DNA of 64,000 nt from Cyathus striatus (lineage: Eukaryota; Basidiomycota; Agaricomycetes; Agaricales; Nidulariaceae), in NCBI GenBank assembly GCA_025738555.1, contig JAOVFP010000011.1, forward strand, positions 1,178,001 to 1,242,000. The letters run 5' to 3'. The position numbers were made by a program, and so were the translations under genes. Within the stretch, counting starts at the first letter, position 1. Every line of letters starts with the position of its first letter. This document shows, one piece after another, positions 10,396 to 22,275 of this stretch. Below the pieces are notes generated by a model that had not been told where the DNA came from, searched no databases, and saw only the letters and a program-made list of their open reading frames with translations.

Positions 10396-12269
10396 ATGAT
10401 CTGGCTCCCTGCATTCTTCATACTACTTCCTAGCCTGGCTTACGCCGCCATGTATGAGCTTGTACAGAACAGTTCCGGTGATAATTTCTTAAATGATTGG
10501 GATTTCATTGACCAAGGTATGTTTTATCTTCTATATCCATTAATTTACTTTTTTGAACACATATTATTTAGATGAAGTGGATAATACAGATCGAGGATTC
10601 CAGTCGTACGAGAATTCCTCTTTTGTTTCGAGTTAGCTTATACTGATTCCTCATAGCTACGTGAATGAACAATCTGCGACAAACCAATCATTATTTTTTT
10701 TTGATACAACTACTGGCCACACAGTTATAAAAGTAGATAATACCACTAACATTACTCCGGCAGATAGCTCTCCGAGGAAATCTGTCAAAATCATGACAAA
10801 ATCTGCCTTTCCCTTCGGAAGTGCTTGGATGATTGATATCTTCCATGCACCATATGGAGTGAGTTTGTCCTGATATATGTGATACAGCCACTGATATCTT
10901 AATATGTTCCAGTGTGGGGTACAGCCATTATTGTACGTTGTTCAAAAACTAAATTCTGCAAGGCCATACTTATTTACACTGTCACTTTCAAGTTGGTCGA
11001 AGGATACGGTGGTGCAAAACCGTGGTTTTTGGCCTGTAGGCGGGTAAGTTATTCAACCGTTCATTGAATTGTATTTTTTTAATGTTTTCATCACAGAATT
11101 ATCAGTACGTTCGAAGCACAAAATAAAGATGCATCAAGCCAAATGAGGCTGTACACTGGGGAAATGTGTAATGCATCCAGCTCGAACCCTAACCAAAATC
11201 AGGCATCGATTGTTAACACGACTCAGTGCAACGATGTAATTCAAGGGTGTACCGTTATAAATGCGGCTTTTCCTTCGCATGGTCCGGAATTCAATAACGG
11301 TGGTGGTGGTGTATACGTTACTGAATTTGCTGGCACCGGAGTTTCGTAAGATAAATCTGCACAAATACTACCACATATTATATCACTGAGAATTTCTAGT
11401 ATATGGTTCTTTCCCCGCAGCAATATCCCGCCTTCCATTTTAAACTCCAGCAATATTAGCACGTCAGATTTTGGCATCCCGGTAGCAAATTGGCCGGCTT
11501 CTATTTGTGGATCCCAAGACACGTTCAGTGAAGTATTTTTGCCCCAGTCCCTTATTATCGAAATTATGCTTTGTGGCGGTGAGTGTGTAGTGAATTGGTT
11601 CCCACTAGTGCTTAATTATGGTTAGATCTGAGCGCTAACCCCTCATCGTACAATCAAGATTGTGGTCCAGGCGATTGTTACATTGTAGGAAATGGCTCCA
11701 TCTTTTCGGAGGCATATTTCGAGATAGGATCCGTTAAAGTGTTCAATCAATTAGTTGAAGATGCTTCTGCCTCATCTTCGAGCAGCGCTTTGACCAGTAG
11801 TGCTACTTCCACGACAGCCAGTGGCGCAGAAAAAGGATCGGAAGCTCATAAGCACAAAAACGTAATAATAGGAACTGTTATAGGCGTTATATGCGTATTC
11901 CTTATCATTGTCTCGGTGGCTTTGCTAGTTTATAAGAGACAGAAAAATACGTTGAATTCGGAAGGATATCCCGAACCATTCTTCAGTACTCGTCAAGGTA
12001 ATATTAATGTGGTGCATAATCCCATGCTCGCGCTGCCACGGGCGAAATCGCCGACTAGGGACATAGCTGTGGAATTGAATACTGCGGAGTTTGGTACGGC
12101 AGAGGGGAAGAATCCGTCTTCAGTCAGTGCTGCTGTAGCCCCGGTGGAAATAACAGAACTGCGGGAGGAGAATGATATGCTGAGAAGGCGATTGGCCGAG
12201 GTTACGGAGTCTATAGGGGGGGATACGCCACCGCCTACATATTATGAGAATGATGCCATTGTCGATTAA
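10396..12269 (+). CDS. GH16-like membrane-anchored pseudoenzyme, copy 2 (complete)
   Basis: Inferred exons: 10396-10516, 10572-10602, 10657-10858, 10913-10932, 10993-11043, 11097-11345, 11400-11578, 11626-12269, all GT-AG and in frame (about 498 aa). Signal peptide MIWLPAFFILLPSLAYA; GH16-like domain with YELVQNSSGDNF near the start, FHAPYGCGVQPLFWS, NPNQNQ, IEIMLCGDLS and AYFEIG; Ser/Thr-rich linker (EDASASSSSS...); transmembrane helix (VIIGTVIGVICVFLIIVSVAL); tail with GNINVVHNPM, coiled coil (ELREENDMLRRRLAEV) and PPPTYYENDAIVD. The catalytic stretch, normally G-E-I-D-x-x-E, reads G-I-I-S-T-F-E: nucleophile Glu to Ile and Asp to Ser, acid/base Glu kept. Best read as a plasma-membrane, cell-wall-facing pseudoenzyme. 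Which ligand it binds, if any, is not shown by the sequence. Confidence 0.85.
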
Positions 12270-14447
12270 ATGGACTGTATGTATCGCGTAATTATATTTC
12301 TGTAGTAACGACTTAATACTCGGTGAATGTGTAAACTCACAAATATTAACGGTCTGAAGTATGGTGTTTGAATACACACTAGAAAAGGCGTTGGAAGGAA
12401 TGTTGCAGTGTCGGCCATTGAGTGATGGCAGGGATATTTCACGTCACCCAGGTGTAGACCATCATGCATCACGAGCTAGGGACGTGGGGGTACGCCTAGC
12501 AATATTTAACAGAATCGAAATCAATTTGAGAACTTTAAAAGCACCTTTGCAAAGAAGTTAGCGAGTGATGATATATTGGAGATTTTGCATGATTGCGATA
12601 TCGCTGGCGGTTGTGCACTGAACGCTTTCGCGTTAGGAAAGCATATACTGCGCTCGAGTAGGTTGATAGACATAGTTGGTATTATGATACAAGCACCATA
12701 TGACCTCTGGTGCACTTGTATGCTGACCAGCATTCTACTCCTATTCTCGTTAATATACCACATCATCTCGAAAGCATACAACGTCGAAAACCACATAATC
12801 GTTATAGTCAGTGTCAGCAATTGCAGACTTCAATATACCGTCCACACGAATCATTCCTAGTCAGGAGATCGGCGTGTGCAAAAGTCTACACTCATAATCA
12901 GCTGGATTCATAAATAAATGAACAACATACTGCTACGTTCTTCTTGACATCTTGATCTATTGGTGGTTTCCATACGCTATCTGGAGAGATATCATCGGTA
13001 CGTGTAGGAATGTTAGAATCCTATCGTAGTACCAGCATGCTGATCCTCACTACATAGACGGCCCCTCGCATGTGTACCCTCGACTTATAACGTCCTATCG
13101 ACGGTGACAGTGTGGTCCGAGCTACTCCACCCAGGCAACCGTTTCAGGAGTCAGTGACTGCTGCTAGGTGCGATGTTATATGTGCACTTAGATATAATTC
13201 TATCAGAAACTGTTATTATAAAAGGAAGACAACATAAAGAACGTTCAGCATTGAGTATCGCTCGCAACACCCTATGGCCTATTGCAAATAAAATAACTTG
13301 TATCATCATTTCCACATATTCCTTCATCCTGGACGTACCCTCCCATATATGCAAACTTGTAGCACGAGTTTCTTTCGGGAGTTTGCAGAGCGTAGTGTCG
13401 TGGAGAGAAAAGCCTTCTGTCGATGTCACGTTATTTGTAAACCAGGCTTGGGAGCGGCCTGGTCGTCGTAGAGGGCTGTGAGCGGTGGGAAGACGACGTA
13501 TATGGCTTCTTCCCGTGGTTTTTACATAGTGCCTGGGTGTTGGAAGTGACGGCTTCATTCAAAATGAAGGTGGATGTTGGGTGGATGGTCCGATGAACGG
13601 TATGAATATTTTCCCACAATCTACTGTTGGTCCTTGGATAAGTGCCTGTGGGCGTGCGTAGAAATGGCTTTAAGTTTAACCGGTTGCCGGTACTCATGCC
13701 GTCATACGCTCGTATAGCAGTACTTATAATTCGTCGTATGAAGTATGATATATGACATATGAGCGGAAGTAATGTTACGGTCTCACATCACCTATCCCCA
13801 TATGATAAACTACACCTGCACTGGAACATATATCCTTCCCAATTTCTTACCATGTCCGCCAACTTCTCTTTGTCCTGAACGTAGTGACATTCTAGATGTG
13901 GAACGGACGCGAAAAACCTCTTTTCGATGCCACGCCATTTGCACACTAGTTCCTGGAGTGTTCTAATTTCTGGTCATTCAAGTGGGGGATTATCAATTTA
14001 TTATTCACGATACTTAGGTCCATTCTGTAACCAAATTATATATAATCCACTACGATGCTGACACGGCGAACAATTGTCGTTCCAGTACGATCTAAAGTCG
14101 GTCATTCCAGTAACCTTCCAGTCATGATTCCATTTCCAAACACATGTATGTATAACTTACCAGCTTGTTATAACAAAGGAAACGTGGCACAGGTGGCCTC
14201 AAAATGGTGAGCTGGTTTGGCCTAACATGCAGACAGCATGTCTGTCCAAGTGGCGTGTGAAAGCATTTCTGGATAGGGTCAAGCCTCGCTCTGGCTATCT
14301 GCCTTCGCTCTTGGTTATCCATATTATTGCACAGTTATGTATGAACATAATATAATAGTTCTTACTATATAGATAAAATAAATGGAGGTCACAAATGTTG
14401 ATTTTTATAATACAGAGGAAGTGTGAAATAGTTTTAGTAACAATATA
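12270..14447. repeat. Region with duplicated block X, copy 1
   Basis: From about 12565 to 13690 this region matches, in the same order, two pieces further right (about 22270-22545 and 25245-26200). Shared landmarks: gatatattgg then GCGGTTGTG-CTGAA, GACCAGCATTC, ACAACATACTG-TAC, CATCTGGAGA, CCACCCAGG-A-C-GTTTCAG and a block around GCGGCTTCATTCA. Reading frames differ between copies and contain stops, so I do not call a gene. The remainder, to 14447, shows nothing recognisable. Confidence 0.55.
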
Positions 14448-14456
14448 CAATTGAAC

Positions 14457-17257
14457 GGGCTGCTAACTTTTCGAGTTCCTGTCGAGTTTTTCGAGTTACA
14501 GTCGAGTCTCACCTAAGTTATAGTCGAGTTCCATTTTTGAGCTCGCTTAACTTTTTCAAGTCAAAGTTAAGTTACCTTGAGTGGCTTTTTCATATTTCGA
14601 GTGGACTTAAGTTCCTCACTTTTTTTTTTTGGAAAAGTCGAGTTCCCTCGAGTTAACTTAAGTTCACCACTTATTATTTTTTTGAGTGAAAGTCAAGTTC
14701 CTTTGAGTCAAGTTAAGTTACTCACTTGTATTTTTTGAGTGAAAGTCAAGTTCCCTTAAGTCAAGTAGAGGGGATGCTAAAATTTCGAGTTCCTGTTAAT
14801 TTTTTCGAGTTAAAGTTAAGTTTTTTTTCATGAAAGTTGAGTTCCCTCGAGTTATATTAAGTTCCAATCAGGCGAAAGTCGAGTTCCCTCAAGTTATATT
14901 AAGTTCCAATCAGGTGTAATTCGAGTTCCGAATATTCTAATTTCAAAAGTTCAAGTGTACAGTAAGTGTACACTAATTGTTCCCATACCCCCGCCCGATG
15001 TTTTCTACAGCTCTGCTCAACAATTCCCACGCACTCTGCCCGCCTTTATTTACACACCTTTGCACGTGTGTTGTACTATTCATCACTTACAAAGTTACAT
15101 CAACACAAATATTCATCACTGCGACGTCAACATGCGAACACATCGTGGGACTGTTGATGGGCACTCTTCCTAGTCATCATCTTTAACAGTGAGCAAGTCT
15201 TTTCTTAAATTGTTAGCTCAGTTCTTGCTCTTTTTCTTTCAATCTTTTTGCATCACTTAATGTAAGTTGTTATACACATAGTAGACCATATTATATTAAG
15301 TAATAATGTAAATAAACTTATAAAAAATGTGAGTTACATTTTTATGTAATCCTTTATAATAATATGTTCCATGCTTTGTACAGTAGATTATGTGATTTGT
15401 TGGAAAAGTGTATTAATTGTGTGGGAAAGTAAGAGCGGAGGCATGGGAAACTATGAGCAGGAGGGCGGGAGATAATGAACAGAGGTCGGAATGATAAGCG
15501 AAAGCGTGGGAAAATTTGAGCGGGATGCGGACAGCAGTGAACAATAGAAGCGGAGGTGTGGGAAGTAGAAGCAGAAAGTAATGAGCACCAGAAGTGAAAA
15601 GCGGAGGCGTGGGAAAATATGAGCGGGAGGGCGGGAAAGTGAAAGGAGGTCGGAATGATCAGCAAAAGCGTGGGAAATGTTGAGGGGGATGCAGATAGCA
15701 GTGAACAGCAGAAGCGGAGGCGTGAGAAATAGAAGTGGACAGCAGTGAGCATCAGAAGTGAAAAGCGGAGGCGTGGGAACTTATGAGCGGGAGGGCGGGA
15801 ATGATGAAATGTGCGGAAAATTGTGAGCAGATTAGAGGAGAAGCGAAGGCGTGGGAAATCATGAGTGGGAGGGCGAGATAGTATGAGTAGAGATCAGAAT
15901 GATCGCGGAAGCGTGGGAAATTATGAGCGGAGGTGCGGCGACAATGAGCAGAGCGTGGTAATCAGTGAGCATGAAAGTATATAGGCGCGATATGTTAAGC
16001 GGAAGTGTGGGAAATTATGAGCGGAGGTGCGGGCAACAATGAGAATGTACAATTAATAGGAAATGAATAAACATTAAATTATAAGCGTGGGAAACAGCGA
16101 GCGGGGGGGCGGGAAACAACACAAACTACTGTATAATTATTGTAAGGTATTCATTATACAACTTGCTTATTTTTCGAGTAAAAGTTAAGTTCCCTTGAGT
16201 AAAGTTAAGTTTCTCGCTTATTTTTTTGAGTGAAAGTTAAGTTCCATCGAGTCGAGTTGAGTTCCTCGCTTATTTTTTTTCGAGTAAAAGTTAAGTTCCA
16301 TCGAGTTCCTCGCTTAAGCTAAATTCGAGTGTCAGTCGAGTTACCATTGAGTTACCTTCGAGTGGTAAATGACAACTCAACTCCACTCGAATTTGAGTCG
16401 AGTTCCATTCGAGTTCCAGTTGAGTTCCAGTTAAGTTCCTACTTTAAGTTCCTCAAATTCCATTGCAAAAAACCCATACTTTATTATCATGCTCATTGTT
16501 GTCGTGATCCCTTAGCTCGTTGTTTCCCACGCCCACCCCTGCCGCCAAGGATGTGTAAAAATAGCGCCATCACATCAGCCATCAAATTCCCGATAACTCC
16601 ACTTGCTTCTGATGCATTGATGGTGATCGCGTCGCACTTCCATCATCATGCTCAACAATGAGCACGTATTTTGTGTATTCTTCTCTCTGTTTTTGGATTC
16701 TTCCTGTGATTTATTTTTTACAATATGAAGTTAGTTATTTTGTATGTAATATAACATCTTGGTTGCATTAACGTGGTGTACTGTACTTACAGAAAATATA
16801 ACATGAATAATAATAATTTCAGCTTTTCATACTATTTCATGGGTAATTTAGCTGTATTGTTGATGTATTTAATATACATTTGTATTCACAAAAAAATTGG
16901 GAGGAATAGCCCATGAACTCGACTAGAAATGAAAAAAATGGGTGCTCATTGTTTATGACGGTGACGAGGCACATGAATGCGATCAAACGCGCCGCGGAAA
17001 ACAACGTGCGGCACTCATTGATTAATTTGATGGAGGCAGAGGCATCAGATCAAATTAATGATCGACATTCAGGGGCGTGGGAAATAATGAGCGCGGAGGC
17101 GAACATTAATCTAGCAATCCATAGCAGTATTGGAATCTCTGTCATATACCATACAATTTATATTTTTCGAGTTACAGGTAAGTTCCAAAGTCGAGTTCCA
17201 GTCGAGTTCCAGCCGAGTTCCATTCGAGTTACCGGGAACTCGAAAAGTTGACGGCCC
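14457..17257. mobile_element. GAGTTCC-repeat DNA element B (exact 9-bp duplication)
   Basis: This 2,801-bp element begins GGGCTGCTAACTTTTCGAG and ends in the inverse of GGGCCGTCAACTTTTCGAG. Exact flanks CAATTGAAC lie at 14448-14456 and 17258-17266. It is the inverse-orientation relative of element A (3031-4698): the same TIRs, the same crowded GAGTTCC/AAGTTCC variants inside both ends, and a shared core (about 16440-17150). It is longer because of an internal array (about 15400-16120) of GGCGTGGGAAA-TATGAGCGGGAGGGCGGG-like units absent from A. No transposase seen; the 9-bp duplication suggests Mutator-like mobility (inference). Confidence 0.82.
15400..16120. repeat. Degenerate tandem array inside element B
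   Basis: Irregular units of about 30-50 bp built from GGCGTGGGAAA, ATGAGCGGGA, GGGCGGGAA and AGGTCGGAATGAT. Open frames through it are repeat artefacts. It is present only in the longer of the two related elements, so it expanded or was gained after they split. Confidence 0.75.
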
Positions 17258-17266
17258 CAATTGAAC

Positions 17267-18008
17267 CAATGTATTTTCTCTCACAAAGACAATTGAATAT
17301 TACACCATCTATTAGCACTGACGACCCTTATCATTGTAGGTATTTTACACCACTTATATTACTATGTTGTTGTATGTACAACACTGACACCACCCCTTCT
17401 CAAAAAAAAAAGTAGAACAGGAGAATGACCGGACCTGGAGTGCCTGCTCCATTACAATGTAAGCTACAGTAACCACTATGAGATAGAAAAAAAATAACTT
17501 ATTATTTCTATATATCATTAGAGGTACATAGTTGAAATATTTCGATGAAATGAGGAAAAAAATAGACGGCTGACAAGGAGAAAAGATAAAGTGGATAACA
17601 TATCTAAATATTGACTTTGAAGTTAAAGGGACATGAAATAACCCAGCATACATTTATTGTAGGAGGATACAAGAGATGCCAGTAAAAAAAGTGTGGTGGA
17701 ATTAGAAACACACCGAACGATGCTACCGTGTGGGAAACCTTTCAGTCACAAAGGAATCTGCCATGTATTCGATGAAACTAGTTCAGTTCTTATCAATTAT
17801 ATAAGCAAGGCAGCCCAGCCATATCGTTTGTATTTACGAGCCGGTACATGAGTAGTACACGTGTTTGGAATAGGAATGGTGACTGGAAAGTTATTGGAAT
17901 GACCGACTTTCGACGGTACTGGAACGTCATTTGTTCGCCGTGTGATTCCATATAACTAGATCAAGTACGGAGACGATGGATAAAATATTATAGCTGCTCT
18001 ATGGGAGG
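17267..18008. other. Intergenic between element B and the GtaA gene
   Basis: About 740 bp, AT-rich, no gene recognised. It is the 3' flank of the minus-strand glutaminase gene. Confidence 0.45.
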
Positions 18009-21000
18009 CTAGGTAGTCCCAGCTGTAACTACATGATTTGACTCTAAGCCTGAAATATTCTCTATATCGGCAGTAACAAAGTCGTACATTGGTGGAGGTT
18101 CTGTATCCTGAACACATTCACTAAGTAGTGCATGTATCTCACGTCGTAAATGTTCCACTTCCATTCGGAGGTCTACCGAATGACTGGGACCATTGCTACT
18201 TGATGCAACACCCATAGCTGTTGAGGTAAAGTGAACAGATCTCCCTACCATGGGAGGATTATTGTGTGGCGGTGGGGAACTACGGGAAACACCCCCCCTT
18301 GACGATTTAACGACCGATGCCATTCTGGAGATCACGGTGGTGTTGTTATAATTTCGTGCTGAAACCTCATCCCCCCTCTTCTGCATTCGATGTCTAAAGA
18401 AAAATGCCAACCCAAGAAGGGCAAGAAATACTATAACGCCACCAACTATGCCTCCAGCAAGTGCACTCATATTTTTCTGTTTGGCACTGGGTTGTGGTAG
18501 TCCCTGGGAGATGTTATGGTTAAGAACACTGGGGTCTATCATTAGTACTTTAAATAAGTTTGAATAAGTGGGGAACTGACTTAATTGCTAGCTGAGCAAA
18601 AATAGCCCCTTGAGCAGGACTATTCATAATATCAGAACAGCCTGAAGGGACTAATTAAGAATGAACCTTGCAATCCCATTAATTGGACTCCCCGTATTAG
18701 GATCATATGTTGTTGGGAAAGGGGTTGTGTCATTAAAAACAGCTCTCTTCCAAACCATCCCCACCAAGGAATCCCTGACTGATGTATTTGATACGGTAGC
18801 AGCCACAAACATGGTCCAATCTATTGCAATAGATAAGAGTTTATGCTATGAAAAGTGCTTTAGTAACCAACGTGATTTTGCCTTTCCGATATCATTTGTA
18901 TCATATGCAAGGCCAAAATTTTGTGCTATGTATGATTATAGTTGAGTATGCACACATTCAAAGAAACAGAAGGATGTCCTAATTTACCTGTCACTACTTG
19001 AGAAGCATAAAATTGCGATTGTTGTGAGTATATCTTCAATGTAGAAGTGGTCAGTATATATAACAGTAAGTTCATTTAACATAAAAAACAGTTCACCTGA
19101 TCACTGATGAGATTCGAGCCCAAAAGCTTCGCTGCATAAATATTATAAATAAGACCCCAGGTAGATGAATCTCCATAAACAGAAGTTATATGGCCCCCAG
19201 ATACAGAAAGGCTTTCCCACTGACTAGTGTAGTTTTGAGCCACACCCTGAAAAAGCTTAGCAATGTCATAGCAAACAAAATATATGCAGCTCTGTACTTG
19301 GAAGTGTGCCGCATTATTTGAATCTCCAATAGAATCACTTATTTTTCCGATCGCATATAGCCCAATAATACCCTTAAGAGCAAGATTGGATAAGTTAGCA
19401 TTACTTTCTCCATCTGCATTTATACTTGCAATAATTAGCTAACGAAACATGTGATGAGCGACTCATATCACTCACTATCCCACAGGATGAAGAGTATTCA
19501 TCTCAAGGTAGGCGCCCCACCCTTGAAGTAAACTGTACTAGTAATAGAAGCTCAGGATTAGCATTACTGCCATAGTAACCTATACTAAATCTACTTTGTG
19601 CTCACATATCGATTAATTAAGGTGGTATCTGCGCTCTTCAAAGAGTAAGCTAATGTCATGATCAGCATGTTTCCACAATCTAAAATTGTTCAGTGTTTTC
19701 ACTCAAGAATGCAAGGATACCATGAATGCTTACTTTCCAGAGCTAGCTGTGTAGTGTCACTTGAATTGCCCAGAACACTAGGATAGGTAGTTCCTATGTA
19801 TCGTTACGTAAGTATGATAATTTTCAACGTACATTGTGCATACCAAGGTCTGGAGCAGCATAAAGATTTTTATAATCTGCGGACTCCTGATATTCAAGGA
19901 GCGGTTGTAAGAGCTGGCTAACGAAGGACGAGTTGACGTATAAGAGGGCCGGCAGGGCTGCATAAATGATTTCAACTGGGTTTACACGACTGCATCAAGT
20001 AAGTCGTAAGCCATAGATAGACAAAGCTTACCCATACCTAGATACACCAATATCTTTCATAAATATTTTCACGTCCGATGTATTTAGTGTCCCATTAGGC
20101 AATCTTGGCAGTGTAATATCCAATGCACCGAATGCCAACCTAAGAGATAATGATAATAAATCATTGTAATTAGATGATATCTCTCCTCCACTAGCCAAAA
20201 CTTTGCTATCGAGATCGGTGGCTTTAGACTTAACGTCGTCGAAATTCCCAACAACGTCATTAACCTAAGTGCAGCAATAAGCTCTGCTCGTTCGGTAGCG
20301 GAGTTGGTTACTTACAATATCATCAGTAGAATTGTACGCACTCCAATAGTATGAGCTACGGACCTGGATGCTCCCAAATGACATGTATTGGACAACAGGA
20401 TCTCTCACCAATCCTATTGCCCAGACAACGGAGTTGTTTGTCTGCGTGATACTTCCGAGGTCCACTCTGAAAGCAAGAACGGGCCAATTACTTAATTATC
20501 GGAACAAGTATCAGTGCTTGTGGTGATTTCGTGCATCAGGCATGTCAACCTACTCATTTATAGCTCGGAAATTGGTGTCATCTTCGTTTAACAATGGGAT
20601 AGTAGAATTGGACTGAGGATCACGCAGATCTTTACCATGCGCGGTTTGCCAAGTCATGCCTAGTTGCTGTAATGTGAGGGTATCAGCACGCATGTCACAA
20701 TTACCCAAACTGTTTACATACATTTTCCATAGCGAAATATAATGTAGCATCCTTGGCAATATCCCCATCTTCAAACATGAATTGCGTATATGTAAGATGC
20801 ATGCGGTGATATACCACATTTTCTGCTTGCGTGGTATTCCACTGCACCTGGTTTGAAAGATCGCTCGACAGTATTTCTACGGCGTGTAAGAATACATAGT
20901 TCATGAAGCAAGTCAAACACTAACCGCCTGTTGTATCAAAGTATAACTGCACTGAGTGAGGTATGCCATCGAGGGACCAAGCATCAACATATATGTAAGC

Positions 21001-21524
21001 AAATGGCAACGATTGCCGCACTAGATCTGAAGGCTGTCATGACGACTTTGTTAAAAAAGTCCATTGGAGCTTTCATTGACACTGAAAGCTTACATTGATA
21101 GGACTCAGATAAGTAACATTAAAACCGACTGGGCCTGCCGCAAAAGTAAATATAGTTCTAGTTGGTGTGACATAGTTTGCAGTCATATTCGGCCTTTTAG
21201 GAATATTGCTGCCTATCCATTCATATGAAGTGTTGTCCACTCGAATCTGCGACGTCCATCCTATGATCTAGTACCAATAAATGTTGAAGTGGCAATAGAT
21301 GTATAAGATTTGAGATTCACATGTTTATTCCAAAGCACTGGCCATACGCCTCCAGGCGAAGTCATACTGCCCGGATCTATCCATGAGTGAAAGTACGGGG
21401 ATTTGACGAGAAGAGGCAGCTGCGAGAGGAGTAGTTGGCTTGCTACCAGATTTGCAAGAGACACCAAACTAATTAAGCAGATAGACCAGTACATGACGAG
21501 CAGATATGGGCATAAAGGCTTCAA
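18009..21524 (-). CDS. gtaA: GtaA-type glutaminase with C-terminal membrane anchor
   Basis: About 14 exons can be joined in frame. N-terminus: signal peptide MKPLCPYLLVMYWSICLISL..., then LPLLVKSPYFHSWIDPGS and GGVWPVLWNKH. Family landmarks follow in order: IIGWTSQIRVDNTSYEWIG, FTFAAGPVGFNVTYLSPI, DLVRQSLPFAYIYVDAWSLD, LGMTWQTAHGKD, NWPVLAFRVDLGSI, VRDPVVQYMSFG, YAALPALLYVNSSFV, YAAPDLG, NCGNMLIMTLAYSLK, GWGAYLEMNTLHPVG, NLSNLALKGIIGL, WGLIYNIYAAKLLG, YSQQSQFYASQV, HWTMFVAATVSNTSVRDSL. These are the DUF5127/DUF4965/DUF1793 blocks of fungal glutaminase A, which hydrolyses glutamine to glutamate outside the cell. A linker, a transmembrane helix (ALAGGIVGGVIVFLALLGLAF), a coiled coil and PPPMYD follow. 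One short intron near 18823-18873 starts GTTGGT. The join between the enzyme domain and the membrane tail (about 18540-18620) is the least certain. No inactivating lesion seen. Confidence 0.88.
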
Positions 21525-21795
21525 GAGGTGATAGTTCGACTAGAGAAATGAGAATTGACATGCTACCGTGCTTCCATGCTTATATCTCCATCGGAACAAA
21601 GATAGTGTTGTTGCGGGGTGAGGTGACGTCGCGACTAATTCACCTTAGGTAGCTTGAGGTGGTATCGATATACCTCGGCTGTCCTGTACTAGTGATGTGA
21701 TGGTTCAATCCCCCATCCGCCCAACCGCTGTAATTTCCGAACTCGTTCAAAGACTACTCGAAGTTCCACTTGTAGCTGCAGATAATAAACGGCGG
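21525..21795. promoter_or_regulatory. Upstream region of the GtaA-type gene
   Basis: About 270 bp between the start codon of the glutaminase gene and a truncated duplicate gene pair. It should hold the glutaminase promoter. No specific site recognised. Confidence 0.3.
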
Positions 21796-22275
21796 TGACG
21801 TTCAGCTTATACCATCAGTTAATGTTGAAGGCATAGATGGGGTGAAATTGGAGGTCGTAGTTGGAATGAAAAATGAGTTCGAAGCTTGGCGTAACAGTGA
21901 AATTAGAGCCGCAGCCCGTATAATTGATTTACACGACAAGTGACATGGGCCAATGCGATCGTTATCACAGGTAACTGTTTCTACATGCCTAGCTTCGATC
22001 ACAGGCTACCCTCACACCTATCGCAGGACCGTTAAACATCAACCGAGTTCGTATTAGACCACTGCCCACTTATCATCGCTTTCAACCATCACTGTAAGCC
22101 TGCTGCTCCACTACGTGCCCAGTGCTTACGAAGTAGTACTTATTTTTGAAGTTGACTCGAACTGCCTCCGCACTTAACATATTACTATATGTAAGTATTG
22201 AATCAATCTATATGTACTAACCTCTTACCAAGCAAACATGGCAGACGATAGTCAACTTCAAATAGTAGTAGAGAT
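21796..22275. pseudogene. Truncated duplicate of the divergent pair (Ser/Thr-rich gene and DUF6533 start)
   Basis: The minus-strand part matches the Ser/Thr-rich gene at 28254-29447. It keeps a short piece of the S/T region (RQASNSFF-PTTTSNFTP) joined directly to the signal-peptide region. The join at about 21893 (tggcgtaacagtgaaattag) deletes what corresponds to about 28600-29420, and the start ATG has become ATT (SIIRAAALISL for MIRAVLLISL). The plus-strand part, from 22238, is the first dozen codons of the DUF6533 gene (MADDSQLQIVV). It then breaks off into block X at GATATATTGG. Neither half can be functional. Confidence 0.75.

Noticed and set aside
12521..13558. Minus-strand frames in block X considered as a membrane protein gene
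   Set aside because: The same frames in the second copy (25227-25787) are disrupted or shifted, and no splice model gave a shared protein.
18661..18945. Plus-strand open frame of 94 aa
   Set aside because: Lies antisense over exons of the GtaA-type glutaminase, which explains the coding-like composition.
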